Positions 16,854 to 25,963 of a DNA stretch of 64,000 nt are shown here, piece by piece. The stretch lies in the NCBI RefSeq assembly GCF_900447535.1, contig NZ_UFXX01000002.1:310001-374000 (forward strand), given 5' to 3'. The stretch is from Dermacoccus nishinomiyaensis (lineage in GTDB: Bacteria; Actinomycetota; Actinomycetes; Actinomycetales; Dermatophilaceae). The notes below the pieces were generated by a model, which was given only the letters and a program-made list of their open reading frames with translations, had not been told where the DNA came from and searched no databases. The first letter of the stretch is position 1. Each line of letters begins with the position of its first letter. Both the position numbers and the translations under genes were made by a program.

Positions 16854-18734
16854 GTGCACATCGCTCTTCCCATCTTCCTGCTCGTCGCGACGACGATCAG
16901 TGTCTCCGTCCTCGCGCGCCGCGTCGGCCTGTCGGCGCCGCTGCTGCTCGTCGCCATCGGCGCGGTGGCGTCGTACCTGCCGCAGGTCCCCGAGGTCCAC
17001 GTCGACTCCGAAGTGATCCTGCTCGGGTTCCTGCCGCCACTGCTGTACGCGACGGCGATCCGCACCTCGATCATCGATCTCAAGCGCGACGTGTTCCAGA
17101 TCGTCCAGCTGTCGATCCTGCTCGTCCTCGTGACGGCGTTCGCCGTCGGGCTCGTCTCGTGGTGGCTCATGCCCGTCGGGTTCGCCGCCGCGATGGCGCT
17201 CGGCGGTGTCGTCGCTCCCCCGGACGCCGTCGCCGCGACCGCCGTCGCCCGCCGCATCGGGTTGCCGCGACGTCTCGTCGCCGTCCTCGAGGGCGAGTCG
17301 CTCTTCAACGACGCGACGGCCCTCGTCACCGTCGGCACCGCCGTGAGCGCGCTGACGGGGTCGTTCTCGGCGAGCAGGGCCGGCCTCGCCTTCGTCATCG
17401 CGGCGCTCGGCGGCATCGTCATCGGTGTCATCGCGTTCTACGTCGTGGAGTTCGTGCAGAAGCACATCCGCGACGCCGTGACGAGCGTCGCGATCAGCAT
17501 CATCACGCCGTGGGTCGCCTACCTCCCGGCGGAGGCGATCAAGGCATCTGGTGTCATCGCCGTCGTCGTCACCGGCGTGCTGCTCGGCTTCAAGGCGCCG
17601 TACTACAACACGGCGCAGGCGCGGGTCGCATCGCGGATGAACTGGAACTCGATCCAGTTCCTGCTCGAGAACATGGTGTTCCTGCTCATCGGCCTGCAGG
17701 TGTCGATGATCATCGACCAGGTCCAAACATCGGACCTCGGCCTCGAACGCACCAGCCTGTACGCGGTCGCCGTCCTCGTCACCGTCATGCTCGTGCGGCC
17801 GATGTTCATCATCGCTGCGACCTGGCTCGGCAAGGTCTCGCGCTGGGATTCGCGCCCCCTCAGCCTGCGCGAGGGCGCCGTCGCCGGCTGGGCGGGCATG
17901 CGCGGAGTGGTGACGCTCGCCGCCGCGTTCCTGCTGCCGCCCGAGACGCCGCACCGCGAGTCGCTCGTCTTCATCGCGCTCGTCGTGACGATCGGCACGC
18001 TCGTCATCCAGGGCTTCACCCTCGGCCGCGTGGCCAACCTCATGAAGCTACGCGCGCCCGACCCGCGTGAGGACGCCCTCGCGCGCGCCCAGGTCATGCA
18101 GGCCTCCGTCGATGCCGGTGAGGCGGCGATGCGCAAGGCCCTCGCGGACGACCCGGAACTGGCGGACACCCCCGAGGCAATCATCAAGTCGCTGCAGAAG
18201 CAGGGCATGCGCCGCGCGAACCTGCAGTGGGAACTGCTCGGCAACAACGACACGATGGGACCGACGCAGCAGTACCGCATCCTGCGTCAGAAGATGATCG
18301 ACGCCGAACGCGAGAAGGCGCTCGAGATGCGTAACGAGGGCCGCGTCGACCACGAGGTCATCGACAGCATCATGATGCAGCTCGACATCGAGGAGTCGAT
18401 GATCGTCACCGCCGAGGAGCGCGACGCCGGGCTGCGCGATGCAGGCCCGCTGCTCACGCCGGAGGTTCGTCAGGGCGGCTGCGAACACCTGGAGAAGGCC
18501 GCGCGCGACGACGCCTCACCCCAGTCGCACGACGGCTGCCAGGGCTGCCTGGAGGAGGGTCGGACGTGGCTGCACCTGCGCATGTGCACCGAGTGCGGGT
18601 ACGTCGGCTGCTGCGACTCCTCCGCCGGTCAACACGCGACGAAGCATTTCCGCGCGACCGGTCACCCCGTCATGCGCTCGTTCGAGGCGGGCGAGGAATG
18701 GCGTTGGTGCTTCGTCGACAACCTGCCGGGCTGA
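16854..18734 (+). CDS. CPA1-family cation/proton antiporter with C-terminal UBP-type zinc finger
   Basis: 626 residues. Residues 1-~400 are a Na+(K+)/H+ antiporter with 12 or so membrane helices; the ion-binding region reads VVAPPDAVAATAVARRIGLP, then LEGESLFNDATALV and GWAGMRGVVTLAAAF. A charged cytoplasmic linker (~400-540) leads to a zinc-finger UBP domain (541-626): CEHL, CQGCLEEG, MCTECGYVGCC, HATKHFRATGHPV. In eukaryotes this finger binds ubiquitin C-termini; in bacteria its ligand is unknown. Here it may act as a regulatory sensor on the transporter. GTG start; no strong ribosome-binding site seen. Confidence 0.9.
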   Translation: MHIALPIFLLVATTISVSVLARRVGLSAPLLLVAIGAVASYLPQVPEVHVDSEVILLGFLPPLLYATAIRTSIIDLKRDVFQIVQLSILLVLVTAFAVGLVSWWLMPVGFAAAMALGGVVAPPDAVAATAVARRIGLPRRLVAVLEGESLFNDATALVTVGTAVSALTGSFSASRAGLAFVIAALGGIVIGVIAFYVVEFVQKHIRDAVTSVAISIITPWVAYLPAEAIKASGVIAVVVTGVLLGFKAPYYNTAQARVASRMNWNSIQFLLENMVFLLIGLQVSMIIDQVQTSDLGLERTSLYAVAVLVTVMLVRPMFIIAATWLGKVSRWDSRPLSLREGAVAGWAGMRGVVTLAAAFLLPPETPHRESLVFIALVVTIGTLVIQGFTLGRVANLMKLRAPDPREDALARAQVMQASVDAGEAAMRKALADDPELADTPEAIIKSLQKQGMRRANLQWELLGNNDTMGPTQQYRILRQKMIDAEREKALEMRNEGRVDHEVIDSIMMQLDIEESMIVTAEERDAGLRDAGPLLTPEVRQGGCEHLEKAARDDASPQSHDGCQGCLEEGRTWLHLRMCTECGYVGCCDSSAGQHATKHFRATGHPVMRSFEAGEEWRWCFVDNLPG

Positions 18735-18763
18735 CGGGCGTCCGGCCCGCCTCACCGCGCCGA

Positions 18764-18769
18764 TATTCT
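18764..18769 (+). promoter_or_regulatory. -10 element of maf (leaderless)
   Basis: TATTCT lies 7 nt before the ATG at 18777 without a Shine-Dalgarno sequence. Confidence 0.5.
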
Positions 18770-18776
18770 TGAGCCC

Positions 18777-19460
18777 ATGACCGTCCTCGTGCTCGCCTCG
18801 AAGTCCCCCGCCCGCCTCGCGACCCTGCGCAGCGCCGGCATCGAACCGTTCGTCCTCGTCTCCGACGTCGACGAGGACGCTGCCGTGGTCGCCGCCCGCG
18901 CGCAGCACGACGGGCCGGACGAACTCGCCGCCGAGGACGTGGCGCTGCTGCTCGCGAACGCGAAGTGCGAGGCCGTCGCGTCGGTGCTCGCGCAGGACGA
19001 GGTTCCGGCCGAGACGCCCGACGCGTTCATCGAGGACGGCGGCATCATCCTGGGGTGCGACTCGGTGCTCGAGTTCGACGGTGCGATCCTCGGCAAGCCC
19101 GCGGACGCCGCCGACGCCCGCGCGCGCTGGCAGGCGATGCGGGGGCGCAGCGGCACCCTGCACACCGGTCACTGGATCGTCGACGACCGTGTCGAGGGCA
19201 CCGGCGCGACGTTCGGTGCCGTCTCGTCGACGATCGTCCACTTCGCCGACCTTGACGACGCGGAGATCGACGCCTACGTCGCCACCGGCGAACCGCTGTG
19301 GGTGGCGGGCGCGTTCACGATCGACGGCCTCGCGGGCGCCTACGTCGAACGCATCGAGGGCGACCCGCACACCGTCGTCGGCCTCGGTCTGCCGCTGCTG
19401 CGCGAGATGCTCGCCGAGATCGGCGTCGCCTGGCACGAGCTGTGGAACATGGCAGCCTGA
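18777..19460 (+). CDS. maf: Maf family nucleotide pyrophosphatase
   Basis: Hydrolyses noncanonical or modified nucleoside triphosphates (dTTP/UTP class in related proteins), helping pool cleansing and division control. 227 residues: LASKSPARLATLRSAGI (N-terminal phosphate loop with S-x-R-R-like signature), a central ILGCDSVLEFDGAILGKPADAADARARWQAMRGRSGTLHTG with the catalytic Asp, and GLAGAYVERIEGDPHTVVGLGLPLL. A TATTCT hexamer 7 nt before the ATG suggests leaderless initiation. An acidic insert around residues 40-75 is longer than in short Maf proteins. Confidence 0.92.
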   Translation: MTVLVLASKSPARLATLRSAGIEPFVLVSDVDEDAAVVAARAQHDGPDELAAEDVALLLANAKCEAVASVLAQDEVPAETPDAFIEDGGIILGCDSVLEFDGAILGKPADAADARARWQAMRGRSGTLHTGHWIVDDRVEGTGATFGAVSSTIVHFADLDDAEIDAYVATGEPLWVAGAFTIDGLAGAYVERIEGDPHTVVGLGLPLLREMLAEIGVAWHELWNMAA

Positions 19461-19656
19461 CCTGGCTCGGTCAGCAGGGACCACCGCACGGGCGCGTGGG
19501 GAAACCCTGATCCGCCGCCCTGTCGTCAACCCCTGACGGCGAGAGCTGGCCGCACCGCGTCCGGCGCAGGGCGACGCATCGAAAGGCCGCTTACGGCCCC
19601 CGTGCGCCTGATCACCTGAGACACTGTCAGCGCACGAACTCATGGGGAGGAACACG

Positions 19657-20958
19657 ATGGGCAACTCGCGCGTCGCGGCATCGCTGACGGCACTGACGTG
19701 CGCGGCCGCCTTCGCGGCAGCACCGGCGTACGGCGAGGACGCCGCGACGAACACATTCGTTCCCGGCGGCCACGCGGTCGAGTTGTCCCTCGCCTCCGGC
19801 CAGGGCACGCCGCTGGCGCCGGGGCTGTACTCCTCGACGCTGCCCGTCGATGCGACGTCACGGTACGTCGAGGTCAAGCGCGGCGAGGGCGAGCGCCTCA
19901 GCGTCAGCATCAACGGCTCGGCGAGCTGGAAGGGCAACGCGTGGTCCGTCGACTCCGGCTCGCAGGGCCTGCAGCTCACGCTGACGACGGAGGACGGCGC
20001 CACGACATGCGGTTCCGACTCGGATTCGCTGACGAGCAGCGGCACGCCCGGGTTGCTCGCGACGCACGTCGACGTCGACGAGGCCAAGACGGCGCGCACG
20101 TCGTCATCGCTCGGTTCGGGCGCTGACGCCTGCCTGGCCGCGACGTCGTATCGGCTCGAGATCAAGCGCACCATCGACGGCGACAACGCCACGCCCATGC
20201 CCGTGCAGATCGCCGTGAAGCGCACGCCCCGCGTCAACGGCACCGTCAAGGTGCCTGCGGGCGAGGTGCCCGACATGACGACGCAGGCGCTCGAGGCGTC
20301 CACGACGGCGACGGCCGGTGACGGTTTCGCCAGCGCCACGATCCTGCGTCCCGGCGGGTACACGGTGAAGACGCCCATCGGCCGGCGCTTGTTCTTCCGC
20401 GTGCATCTGTCGTGGGGTCAGCGCATGTCGTTCGGCTGGCAGGCGCCGAAGAACGGCACGACGTACAACCCGTCGCAGGATCTCAACCTGTCGATGCAGA
20501 TGTTCAACCCCTCCCTCGTCTCCGCGACGCTGTCGGGCGCCGGGACGTCGTCGGGTTACCTGTTCGAGTCGTCGTCGGATTCGGGCTCGAAGGATCTTGG
20601 CGTCTACACCGCTCCGATCGACTACGGCAACGCGAACGTCGACTCGAGCGGCTCGGACGCACTGCAGTGGCACAGCGACCCGGGCTGGTATTACGTGGTG
20701 CTCGACGTGACGCCGTCGTCGTCGACGCCGAAGCCGAAGCTGCAGGATTCCTCGGAGTTCGACAGCGTCCTGTCCGTGCGCGTCACGGGGACGCCGAACG
20801 CGGGCCCGTCGATGGCGGTGCAGCAGCCCGAGCCGGGAAACGTCAGCGGCGTCGGCAAGTCGTCGGCTAACCCGCTGCTGTGGGGCGGCGCACTCGTCCT
20901 CGGCATCGGCGCGGTCGTCGGGCTCGGGTACGTGCTGCGACGCCGCGAGAATCACTGA
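19657..20958 (+). CDS. Exported, C-terminally membrane-anchored protein of unknown function
   Basis: 433 residues, not recognised. A signal peptide (MGNSRVAASLTALTCAAAFAAAPAYG, cleavage near residue 26) is followed by a Thr/Ser/Gly-rich beta-type ectodomain with two widely spaced Cys (in ATTCGSD and ADACLAA), and ends with one membrane helix (LWGGALVLGIGAVVGLGYVL) plus RRRENH inside. Start 19657 is preferred to ATG 19642 because the GGGGAGG site at 19644-19650 fits it. It faces a receptor-like Ser/Thr kinase gene across 69 bp, a hint, not proof, of a joint envelope role. The 196-bp gap upstream contains no other feature seen. Confidence 0.7.
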   Translation: MGNSRVAASLTALTCAAAFAAAPAYGEDAATNTFVPGGHAVELSLASGQGTPLAPGLYSSTLPVDATSRYVEVKRGEGERLSVSINGSASWKGNAWSVDSGSQGLQLTLTTEDGATTCGSDSDSLTSSGTPGLLATHVDVDEAKTARTSSSLGSGADACLAATSYRLEIKRTIDGDNATPMPVQIAVKRTPRVNGTVKVPAGEVPDMTTQALEASTTATAGDGFASATILRPGGYTVKTPIGRRLFFRVHLSWGQRMSFGWQAPKNGTTYNPSQDLNLSMQMFNPSLVSATLSGAGTSSGYLFESSSDSGSKDLGVYTAPIDYGNANVDSSGSDALQWHSDPGWYYVVLDVTPSSSTPKPKLQDSSEFDSVLSVRVTGTPNAGPSMAVQQPEPGNVSGVGKSSANPLLWGGALVLGIGAVVGLGYVLRRRENH

Positions 20959-21027
20959 CATTTGCCAGGCGCCGTCAGACACGCTCGCTCTGGCCGCGTG
21001 AGGCTGCAGGTCAGCGCCTCGCCGGCG

Positions 21028-22203
21028 TCAGCCCTGCCAGGAGTACGAGCCGTCCTTCTCGGTGCAGGTGAGGGTCTTGCCGCTCGTCGTCTGGGCGGTC
21101 GTGCCGGCGTCGGCGTAGGCGCAGACGCCGCCGGTGTTGGCGAGCTGCGGGTCGTACGCGCCGTCGCCCGCGCCCCACGGCTGCCAGAGCGCGAACGCTG
21201 CCGCGATGGCCGCCGCCAGAGCGGCCGGAGCCGCGATCCACGCCTTGACGGTGGGGCGACGGCGCACCGCTGCGCCGTCGATGACCGTGGCGGGCGCCGC
21301 GGAGGAGTCCGTGAAGCCGTCGAGGGCGCGGGCGGCCGCACCTGCCTCGAGGCGGACGAACTCCCCTGACGTCGTCATCTCGGGCAGGCGGTCGGGGATC
21401 GGGCGGGCCGCCCATTCCTGCCAGGCGTTCTCCGGGAGCATGAGCCAGCTGAGGGCGTCGCGCGCGTTGGCGGGCCGCCGGTCGGCGACGGGATCGGCGA
21501 GGGCGACGAGCAGGTTCCACAGCGAGTAGGGGATACCCTCGGGGCGCGGGGGCACGTCGTCCTTGCGGACACGGATGCTCGCTCCGGGTTTGATGCCGGT
21601 CAGCATGTGCAGGCCCATCATTCCGGCGGAGTACAGATCCTGACGGGGGTCGGGATCGTCGCCCTTGGCCTGCTCAGGCGACATGTAGCCCGGTGTGCCG
21701 AGAACCATCTCGTTGCTCGTGAGGCGGGGCGCGTCGACGCTGACGGCGATGCCGAAGTCGGTGATCCACGCGGAGGGGCGGCCCATGCCGGTCGCTTCGA
21801 GCAGGATGTTGGCGGGTTTGATGTCGCGGTGCACGATGCCGGCGCTGTGGCAGGCGTCGAGTCCGTCGAGGATCTGGCGCATGAGTTCGGCGACCAGCGG
21901 GTAGGGCAGGGCGCCGTTCTCCTTGACGAGTTCGCTGAGCGAGCCACCGTCGATGAGGGGCATCGTGAAGATGACGCGGCCGTCCTCGCCGGCCCAGCCG
22001 AGGGGGGTGACGACGTGATTGTGCTCGATGCGCATGCCTTGTTCGCGCATGAAGCGCAGCAGCGATCCGGCGTCGGACTGGCGCAACAGTTTCGCTGCGA
22101 CGAGGCGGCGCGACTTGTGGTCGTTGACGCGCCACACGGACCCCATGCCGCCCTCACCGATCTGGTCGATGAGTTCGTAGCGTCCAGCGAACATCTCACC
22201 CAT
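21028..22203 (-). CDS. Membrane-anchored Ser/Thr protein kinase (PknB-like)
   Basis: 391 residues. The kinase domain (1-~275) has a Gly loop IGEGGMGSVW, the ATP-binding Lys in VAAKLL, the catalytic loop IVHRDIKPANILLEATG, and DFG in WITDFGIAV, followed by LGTPGYMSPEQAKGDD. A juxtamembrane stretch leads to one helix (AAPAALAAAIAAAFALW, about 325-345) and a short extracellular tail of ~45 residues holding two Cys (GGVCAYAD and TLTCTEKD) rather than PASTA repeats. It is probably a small envelope sensor kinase. GGGGAGG lies upstream of the ATG. Confidence 0.92.
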   Translation of the reverse strand: MGEMFAGRYELIDQIGEGGMGSVWRVNDHKSRRLVAAKLLRQSDAGSLLRFMREQGMRIEHNHVVTPLGWAGEDGRVIFTMPLIDGGSLSELVKENGALPYPLVAELMRQILDGLDACHSAGIVHRDIKPANILLEATGMGRPSAWITDFGIAVSVDAPRLTSNEMVLGTPGYMSPEQAKGDDPDPRQDLYSAGMMGLHMLTGIKPGASIRVRKDDVPPRPEGIPYSLWNLLVALADPVADRRPANARDALSWLMLPENAWQEWAARPIPDRLPEMTTSGEFVRLEAGAAARALDGFTDSSAAPATVIDGAAVRRRPTVKAWIAAPAALAAAIAAAFALWQPWGAGDGAYDPQLANTGGVCAYADAGTTAQTTSGKTLTCTEKDGSYSWQG

Positions 22204-22330
22204 GGGTTCGTCTGCCTCCCCGCAGCCTGCTCGAATGTGGTCTCAGCTTACGTGACCACAACCAGGAACGAACCCGTGTCGCACCGAGACAGGCCCCCAG
22301 GGCCTGGCCGGAAGATGCGGCAGAAAACAT

Positions 22331-22398
22331 TTGATCGATGATGTGACGAAGCCCCACGCGAGCTTGCTCGCGCGGGGCTCCGTCACATCATCGATCAA
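22331..22398. terminator. Very long hairpin terminator overlapping a stop codon
   Basis: Outer arms 22331-22348 and 22381-22398 (18 nt) are exact complements; an inner GC-rich stem of about 14 bp continues toward a small loop near 22364. The right arm overlaps the aldo/keto reductase stop. It terminates that gene and separates it from the kinase gene start. Confidence 0.7.
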
Positions 22399-23252
22399 TT
22401 CAGGTCGTTCGGGTGCGAGCCGATGCGGCCGTCCTTGTCGTCGAGGTCGCTGATGGCGTGGAGGTCGTCTTCGGTGAGTTCGAAGTCGAGGACGTCGAAG
22501 TTCTCGGCGATGCGGGCGGGCGTCACGGACTTGGGGATGACGACGTTGCCGATCTGCAGGTGCCAGCGGATGATGACCTGCGCGACGGTCTTGCCGACGC
22601 GTTCGGCGATTCCTTCGAGCACGGGGTTGGTGAGGATGTCGCCGCCCTGGCCGAGGGGGCTCCAGGCTTCGACGACGATGCCGTTGTCAGCGCAGAAGTC
22701 ACGGACGGCCTTCTGCTGGAACTTGGGGTGCAGTTCGACCTGGTTGATGGCGGGGAACTCGCCGGTCTCGTCCTTGAGGCGCTGCAGGTGCTCGGGTTCG
22801 AAGTTGCAGACGCCGACGGCGCGGATCTTGCCGGCGTCGCGCAGTTCGAGCATCGCCTTGAAGGTGTCGACGTAGGTGTCCTTCTCGGGCGTGGGCCAGT
22901 GGATGAGGTAGAGGTCGAGCGGCAGGATCGATTCGCCGCCGAGGCGTTCGATGGAGGCGTCGAAGGCCTTCTTCGTCGAGTCGGCCCCCTGGTCGTCGTT
23001 CCAGACCTTCGTCGTGAGGAAGATGTCGCTGCGCGGCACGTCGGAGGCGGCGATGCCATGCCCGACGCCTTCTTCGTTGTCGTAGATGCGGGCGGTGTCG
23101 ATGCTGCGGTAGCCGACCTTCAGGGCTTCCTGCACGGCGGCGGATGCGCCGTCGTTCTCGACCTGCCAGACACCGAAGCCCAACTGCGGCATCTCGATGC
23201 TCGCCGAGCCGGCCTGGAGGGTCACGGTGGGGACGTTCGTGTTCTCAGCCAT
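22395..23252 (-). CDS. Aldo/keto reductase (2,5-diketo-gluconate reductase-like)
   Basis: 285-residue NADPH-dependent carbonyl reductase with a TIM-barrel fold. The catalytic tetrad can be placed: Asp and Tyr in SIDTARIYDNEEGVG, Lys in FLTTKVWN, His in LYLIHWPTP. The cofactor-binding C-terminus has GNVVIPKSVTPARIAENFDVLDFELT. Length and motifs fit the AKR5 branch of broad-specificity reductases. The ATG at 23252 is chosen because residues ~10-25 (IEMPQLGFGVWQVEN) match the family N-terminus and the upstream open frame is antisense to the next gene. Substrate unknown. Confidence 0.92.
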   Translation of the reverse strand: MAENTNVPTVTLQAGSASIEMPQLGFGVWQVENDGASAAVQEALKVGYRSIDTARIYDNEEGVGHGIAASDVPRSDIFLTTKVWNDDQGADSTKKAFDASIERLGGESILPLDLYLIHWPTPEKDTYVDTFKAMLELRDAGKIRAVGVCNFEPEHLQRLKDETGEFPAINQVELHPKFQQKAVRDFCADNGIVVEAWSPLGQGGDILTNPVLEGIAERVGKTVAQVIIRWHLQIGNVVIPKSVTPARIAENFDVLDFELTEDDLHAISDLDDKDGRIGSHPNDLN

Positions 23253-23371
23253 GTCAGCGGTAAACCACGCCGCGCGCTCTCGTATTCCGGCGTTGAGCGC
23301 TCGGATGACGTCGGTCCCGGCGCCTGAGGAACCTACCGCCGGGTATTCTCGCCGGTCACCCCCCGCGGCGA

Positions 23372-23377
23372 TAAGGT
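23372..23377 (+). promoter_or_regulatory. -10 element of the acyl-CoA carboxylase alpha gene (leaderless)
   Basis: TAAGGT lies 7 nt before the ATG at 23385. Confidence 0.5.
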
Positions 23378-23384
23378 CACGGAC

Positions 23385-25175
23385 ATGAGTTCTGTCACCA
23401 AGGTCCTGATCGCCAACCGTGGCGAGATCGCAGTCCGTATTGCGCGAGCGGCGAAAGACGACGGCATCGCCTCCGTGGCCGTCTACGCCGAACCCGACCG
23501 TGACGCTCTGCACGTGCGCGTCGCCGATGAGGCCTACTCCCTCGGCGGCTCGACGCCCGGTGATTCCTATCTCGTCGTCGACAAGATCCTCGACGTCGCG
23601 AAGCGTTCCGGCGCTGACGCCGTCCACCCCGGGTACGGTTTCCTCGCGGAGAACGCCGAGTTCGCGCAGTCCGTCCTCGATGCGGGCCTGACGTGGATCG
23701 GGCCGTCGCCCGCCGCCATCGACTCGCTCGGCGACAAGGTCAAGGCGCGTCACATCGCGACGAAGGCCGGCGCTCCCCTCGTGCCCGGTACGAAGGATCC
23801 GGTCGACGACGCGGACGAGGTCGTCGCGTTCGCGAAGGAGCACGGCCTGCCCGTTGCCATCAAGGCCGCCTACGGCGGTGGCGGACGCGGCCTCAAGGTC
23901 GCGCGAACGATCGAGGAGATCCCGTCGCTGTACGAGTCGGCTGTGCGCGAGGCCGTCACGGCGTTCGGGCGCGGCGAGTGCTTCGTCGAGCGCTTCCTCG
24001 ACAGCCCGCGCCACGTCGAGACGCAGTGCCTCGCCGACAACCACGGCAACGTCGTCGTCGTCTCGACGCGTGACTGCTCGCTGCAGCGCCGCAACCAGAA
24101 GCTCGTGGAGGAGGCGCCGGCGCCGTTCGTCAGTGACGAGCAGCACGCCGAGCTGCTGCGGGCGTCGAAGGCGATCCTGCGCGAGGCGGGTTACTCGGGT
24201 GCGGGCACCTGCGAGTACCTCATCGGCACCGACGGCGTCATCAGCTTCCTCGAGGTCAACACGCGCCTGCAGGTCGAGCACCCCGTCTCCGAGGAGGTGA
24301 CGGGTATCGACCTCGTGCGCGAGCAGTTCCGCATCGCCCGCGGCGAGGAGCTCGGTTATGACGACCCGACGCCGCACGCACACTCGATCGAGTTCCGCCT
24401 CAACGGCGAGGACGCAGGCCGAAACTTCCTGCCGGCGCCGGGCACCGTCGAGAAGTTCGAGGCGCCGAGCGGGCCGGGTGTGCGCGTCGATTCGGGTGTC
24501 GTCTCCGGCGACGTCATCGGTGGCGCGTTCGACTCGATGCTCGCGAAGATCATCGTGACGGGCCGCACCCGCAAGGAAGCGCTCGAGCGCTCGCGCCGCG
24601 CGCTGGACGAGACCGTCATCGAGGGCATGCCGACGGTGCTGCCGTTCCACCGCGTCGTCGTCGAGGATCCGGCGTTCGCGCCCGAGTTCACCGACGCCCC
24701 CGACGCGCCGTTCAGCGTGCACACGCGCTGGATCGAGACGGAGTTCGACAACCAGATCTCGCCGTACGATGGCACGCCCGAGGCCGCGGCCGAGCAGGCT
24801 GCCCGTCAGAGCGTCGTCGTCGAGGTCGGCGGCAAGCGCCTCGAGGTGTCGCTACCGGGCGCCCTCGCCGTGAGTTCCGGAGCGGGCAAGGGCTCCTCGG
24901 CCGGCCCGCGTCGCGCCGCACGCAAGGGCGGTGGCGGCGCCGCGGCGAGCGGTGACTCGCTCACCGCGCCGATGCAGGGCACCGTCGTCAAGGTGGCCAT
25001 AGAGGACGGCACCACGGTCGAAGCCGGCGACACGATCGTCGTCATCGAGGCGATGAAGATGGAGCAGCCGATCACCGCGCACAAGGCGGGCGTCGTCAGC
25101 GGCCTCGCCGCGACCGTCGGCGAGACGGTGACGGCCGGCACGGTCCTCGCGCAGATCAAGGACGTCGACGCCTGA
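23385..25175 (+). CDS. Acyl-CoA carboxylase alpha subunit: biotin carboxylase plus biotin carrier domain
   Basis: 596 residues, the actinobacterial AccA3/AccC-BCCP layout. Biotin carboxylase domains (1-~450): [27 protein letters not shown], the ATP loop [32 protein letters not shown], and [21 protein letters not shown] linker precedes the carboxyl carrier (~525-596) with biotinylation Lys558 in EAMKMEQP. It supplies carboxybiotin to the beta/epsilon subunits at 7693-9551; BirA at 6743 biotinylates it. TAAGGT 7 nt upstream of ATG suggests a leaderless message. Shares a terminator with the convergent TetR gene. Confidence 0.96.
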   Translation: MSSVTKVLIANRGEIAVRIARAAKDDGIASVAVYAEPDRDALHVRVADEAYSLGGSTPGDSYLVVDKILDVAKRSGADAVHPGYGFLAENAEFAQSVLDAGLTWIGPSPAAIDSLGDKVKARHIATKAGAPLVPGTKDPVDDADEVVAFAKEHGLPVAIKAAYGGGGRGLKVARTIEEIPSLYESAVREAVTAFGRGECFVERFLDSPRHVETQCLADNHGNVVVVSTRDCSLQRRNQKLVEEAPAPFVSDEQHAELLRASKAILREAGYSGAGTCEYLIGTDGVISFLEVNTRLQVEHPVSEEVTGIDLVREQFRIARGEELGYDDPTPHAHSIEFRLNGEDAGRNFLPAPGTVEKFEAPSGPGVRVDSGVVSGDVIGGAFDSMLAKIIVTGRTRKEALERSRRALDETVIEGMPTVLPFHRVVVEDPAFAPEFTDAPDAPFSVHTRWIETEFDNQISPYDGTPEAAAEQAARQSVVVEVGGKRLEVSLPGALAVSSGAGKGSSAGPRRAARKGGGGAAASGDSLTAPMQGTVVKVAIEDGTTVEAGDTIVVIEAMKMEQPITAHKAGVVSGLAATVGETVTAGTVLAQIKDVDA

Positions 25176-25192
25176 CGGCTCCGACGTTCGAA

Positions 25193-25221
25193 CGCCCCGG
25201 CACGCCGAGCGTGCCGGGGCG
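25193..25221. terminator. Bidirectional terminator between carboxylase alpha and TetR genes
   Basis: 11-nt arms 25193-25203 and 25211-25221 are exact complements around a 7-nt loop. Confidence 0.7.
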
Positions 25222-25281
25222 CCTGCGTCTCACGGGTTCCTACGTCTCACGATGGACGCGAAACGCTGGTTGGCTCGATGC

Positions 25282-25313
25282 CCCGTAGCTCAGTGCGCCC
25301 GTAGCTCAGTGCG
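25282..25313 (+). repeat. 16-bp tandem duplication resembling a tRNA 5' arm
   Basis: CCCGTAGCTCAGTGCG occurs twice back to back (25282-25297, 25298-25313). The second copy contains the TetR stop codon. The GTAGCTCAGT core matches a tRNA D-arm, but there is no anticodon or T-arm downstream on this strand, so no tRNA is called. Confidence 0.7.
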
Positions 25314-25947
25314 TGGGGCGCGCGTCCTCTGGCGACGCGGTGCCGAGCAGCACCATGCGCAGCGTCTTGTCGATGTACGGGCCGCGACGCTCCGCAGGCT
25401 GCGCGAGCGCCGACAGGACGATGCCCTCGATGCTCGCGACGGCCGTCTCGGCGCGCAGACGCGAATCGGAGCGCGCGCCGGTCTCCGAGGTGCGGCACAC
25501 GATCGTCTCGACGATGCTGACGAGCTCGCTGCGACACTCCCCCACGGCCGGCGCGAGCTCGGGCGTGCGCAGCGACTCGAGGGACAGTTCGAGGATCGCG
25601 ACCATCAACGCGCCGTCGTCCTGCGTCACCCAGCGTTCGAGCAGGGCCGTCGCGAACGGTGCGGTGGCGAGCGGGTCGTCGGTGCCGGACGGGATCTGCT
25701 CGCCCAGCGCGCGGACCTGCACGGCCACGCGGGAGCCGACGTGCGTCGTCAGGCCGGCGAGCAGCGCGGCGCGCGTGCGGAAGCTGACCGAGCACGTGCC
25801 CTCGGGAAAACCCGCCTGACGATCGACCGCCCGGTGCGTCAGCCCACGCAGCCCACTCGTCGCGAGGACGCTCGTCGCTGCGTCGAGCAGCGCCGCCCGG
25901 CGTGGGTTCTCGCAGGCGGCATCGCTGGGCGCGCTCGTCCTCGTCAT
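25306..25947 (-). CDS. TetR family transcriptional regulator
   Basis: 213 residues. N-terminal HTH: RRAALLDAATSVLATSGLRGLTHRAVDRQAGFPEGTCSVSFRTRAALLAGL is a typical TetR DNA-binding region (residues ~16-66), followed by an all-helical ligand/dimer domain (LLERWVTQDDGALMVAILELSLESLRTPEL). It starts 16 nt after the lpdA stop, so it is probably co-transcribed with lpdA. The 3' end lies in a 16-bp tandem duplication. Ligand and targets unknown. Confidence 0.88.
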   Translation of the reverse strand: MTRTSAPSDAACENPRRAALLDAATSVLATSGLRGLTHRAVDRQAGFPEGTCSVSFRTRAALLAGLTTHVGSRVAVQVRALGEQIPSGTDDPLATAPFATALLERWVTQDDGALMVAILELSLESLRTPELAPAVGECRSELVSIVETIVCRTSETGARSDSRLRAETAVASIEGIVLSALAQPAERRGPYIDKTLRMVLLGTASPEDARPTH

Positions 25948-25963
25948 CGCGTGCGGCGAGGGA

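Noticed and set aside
25282-25313. tRNA gene suggested by GTAGCTCAGT
   Set aside because: Only the acceptor/D-arm-like part is present, duplicated in tandem; no anticodon stem, T-arm or CCA-side pairing follows within 100 bp.
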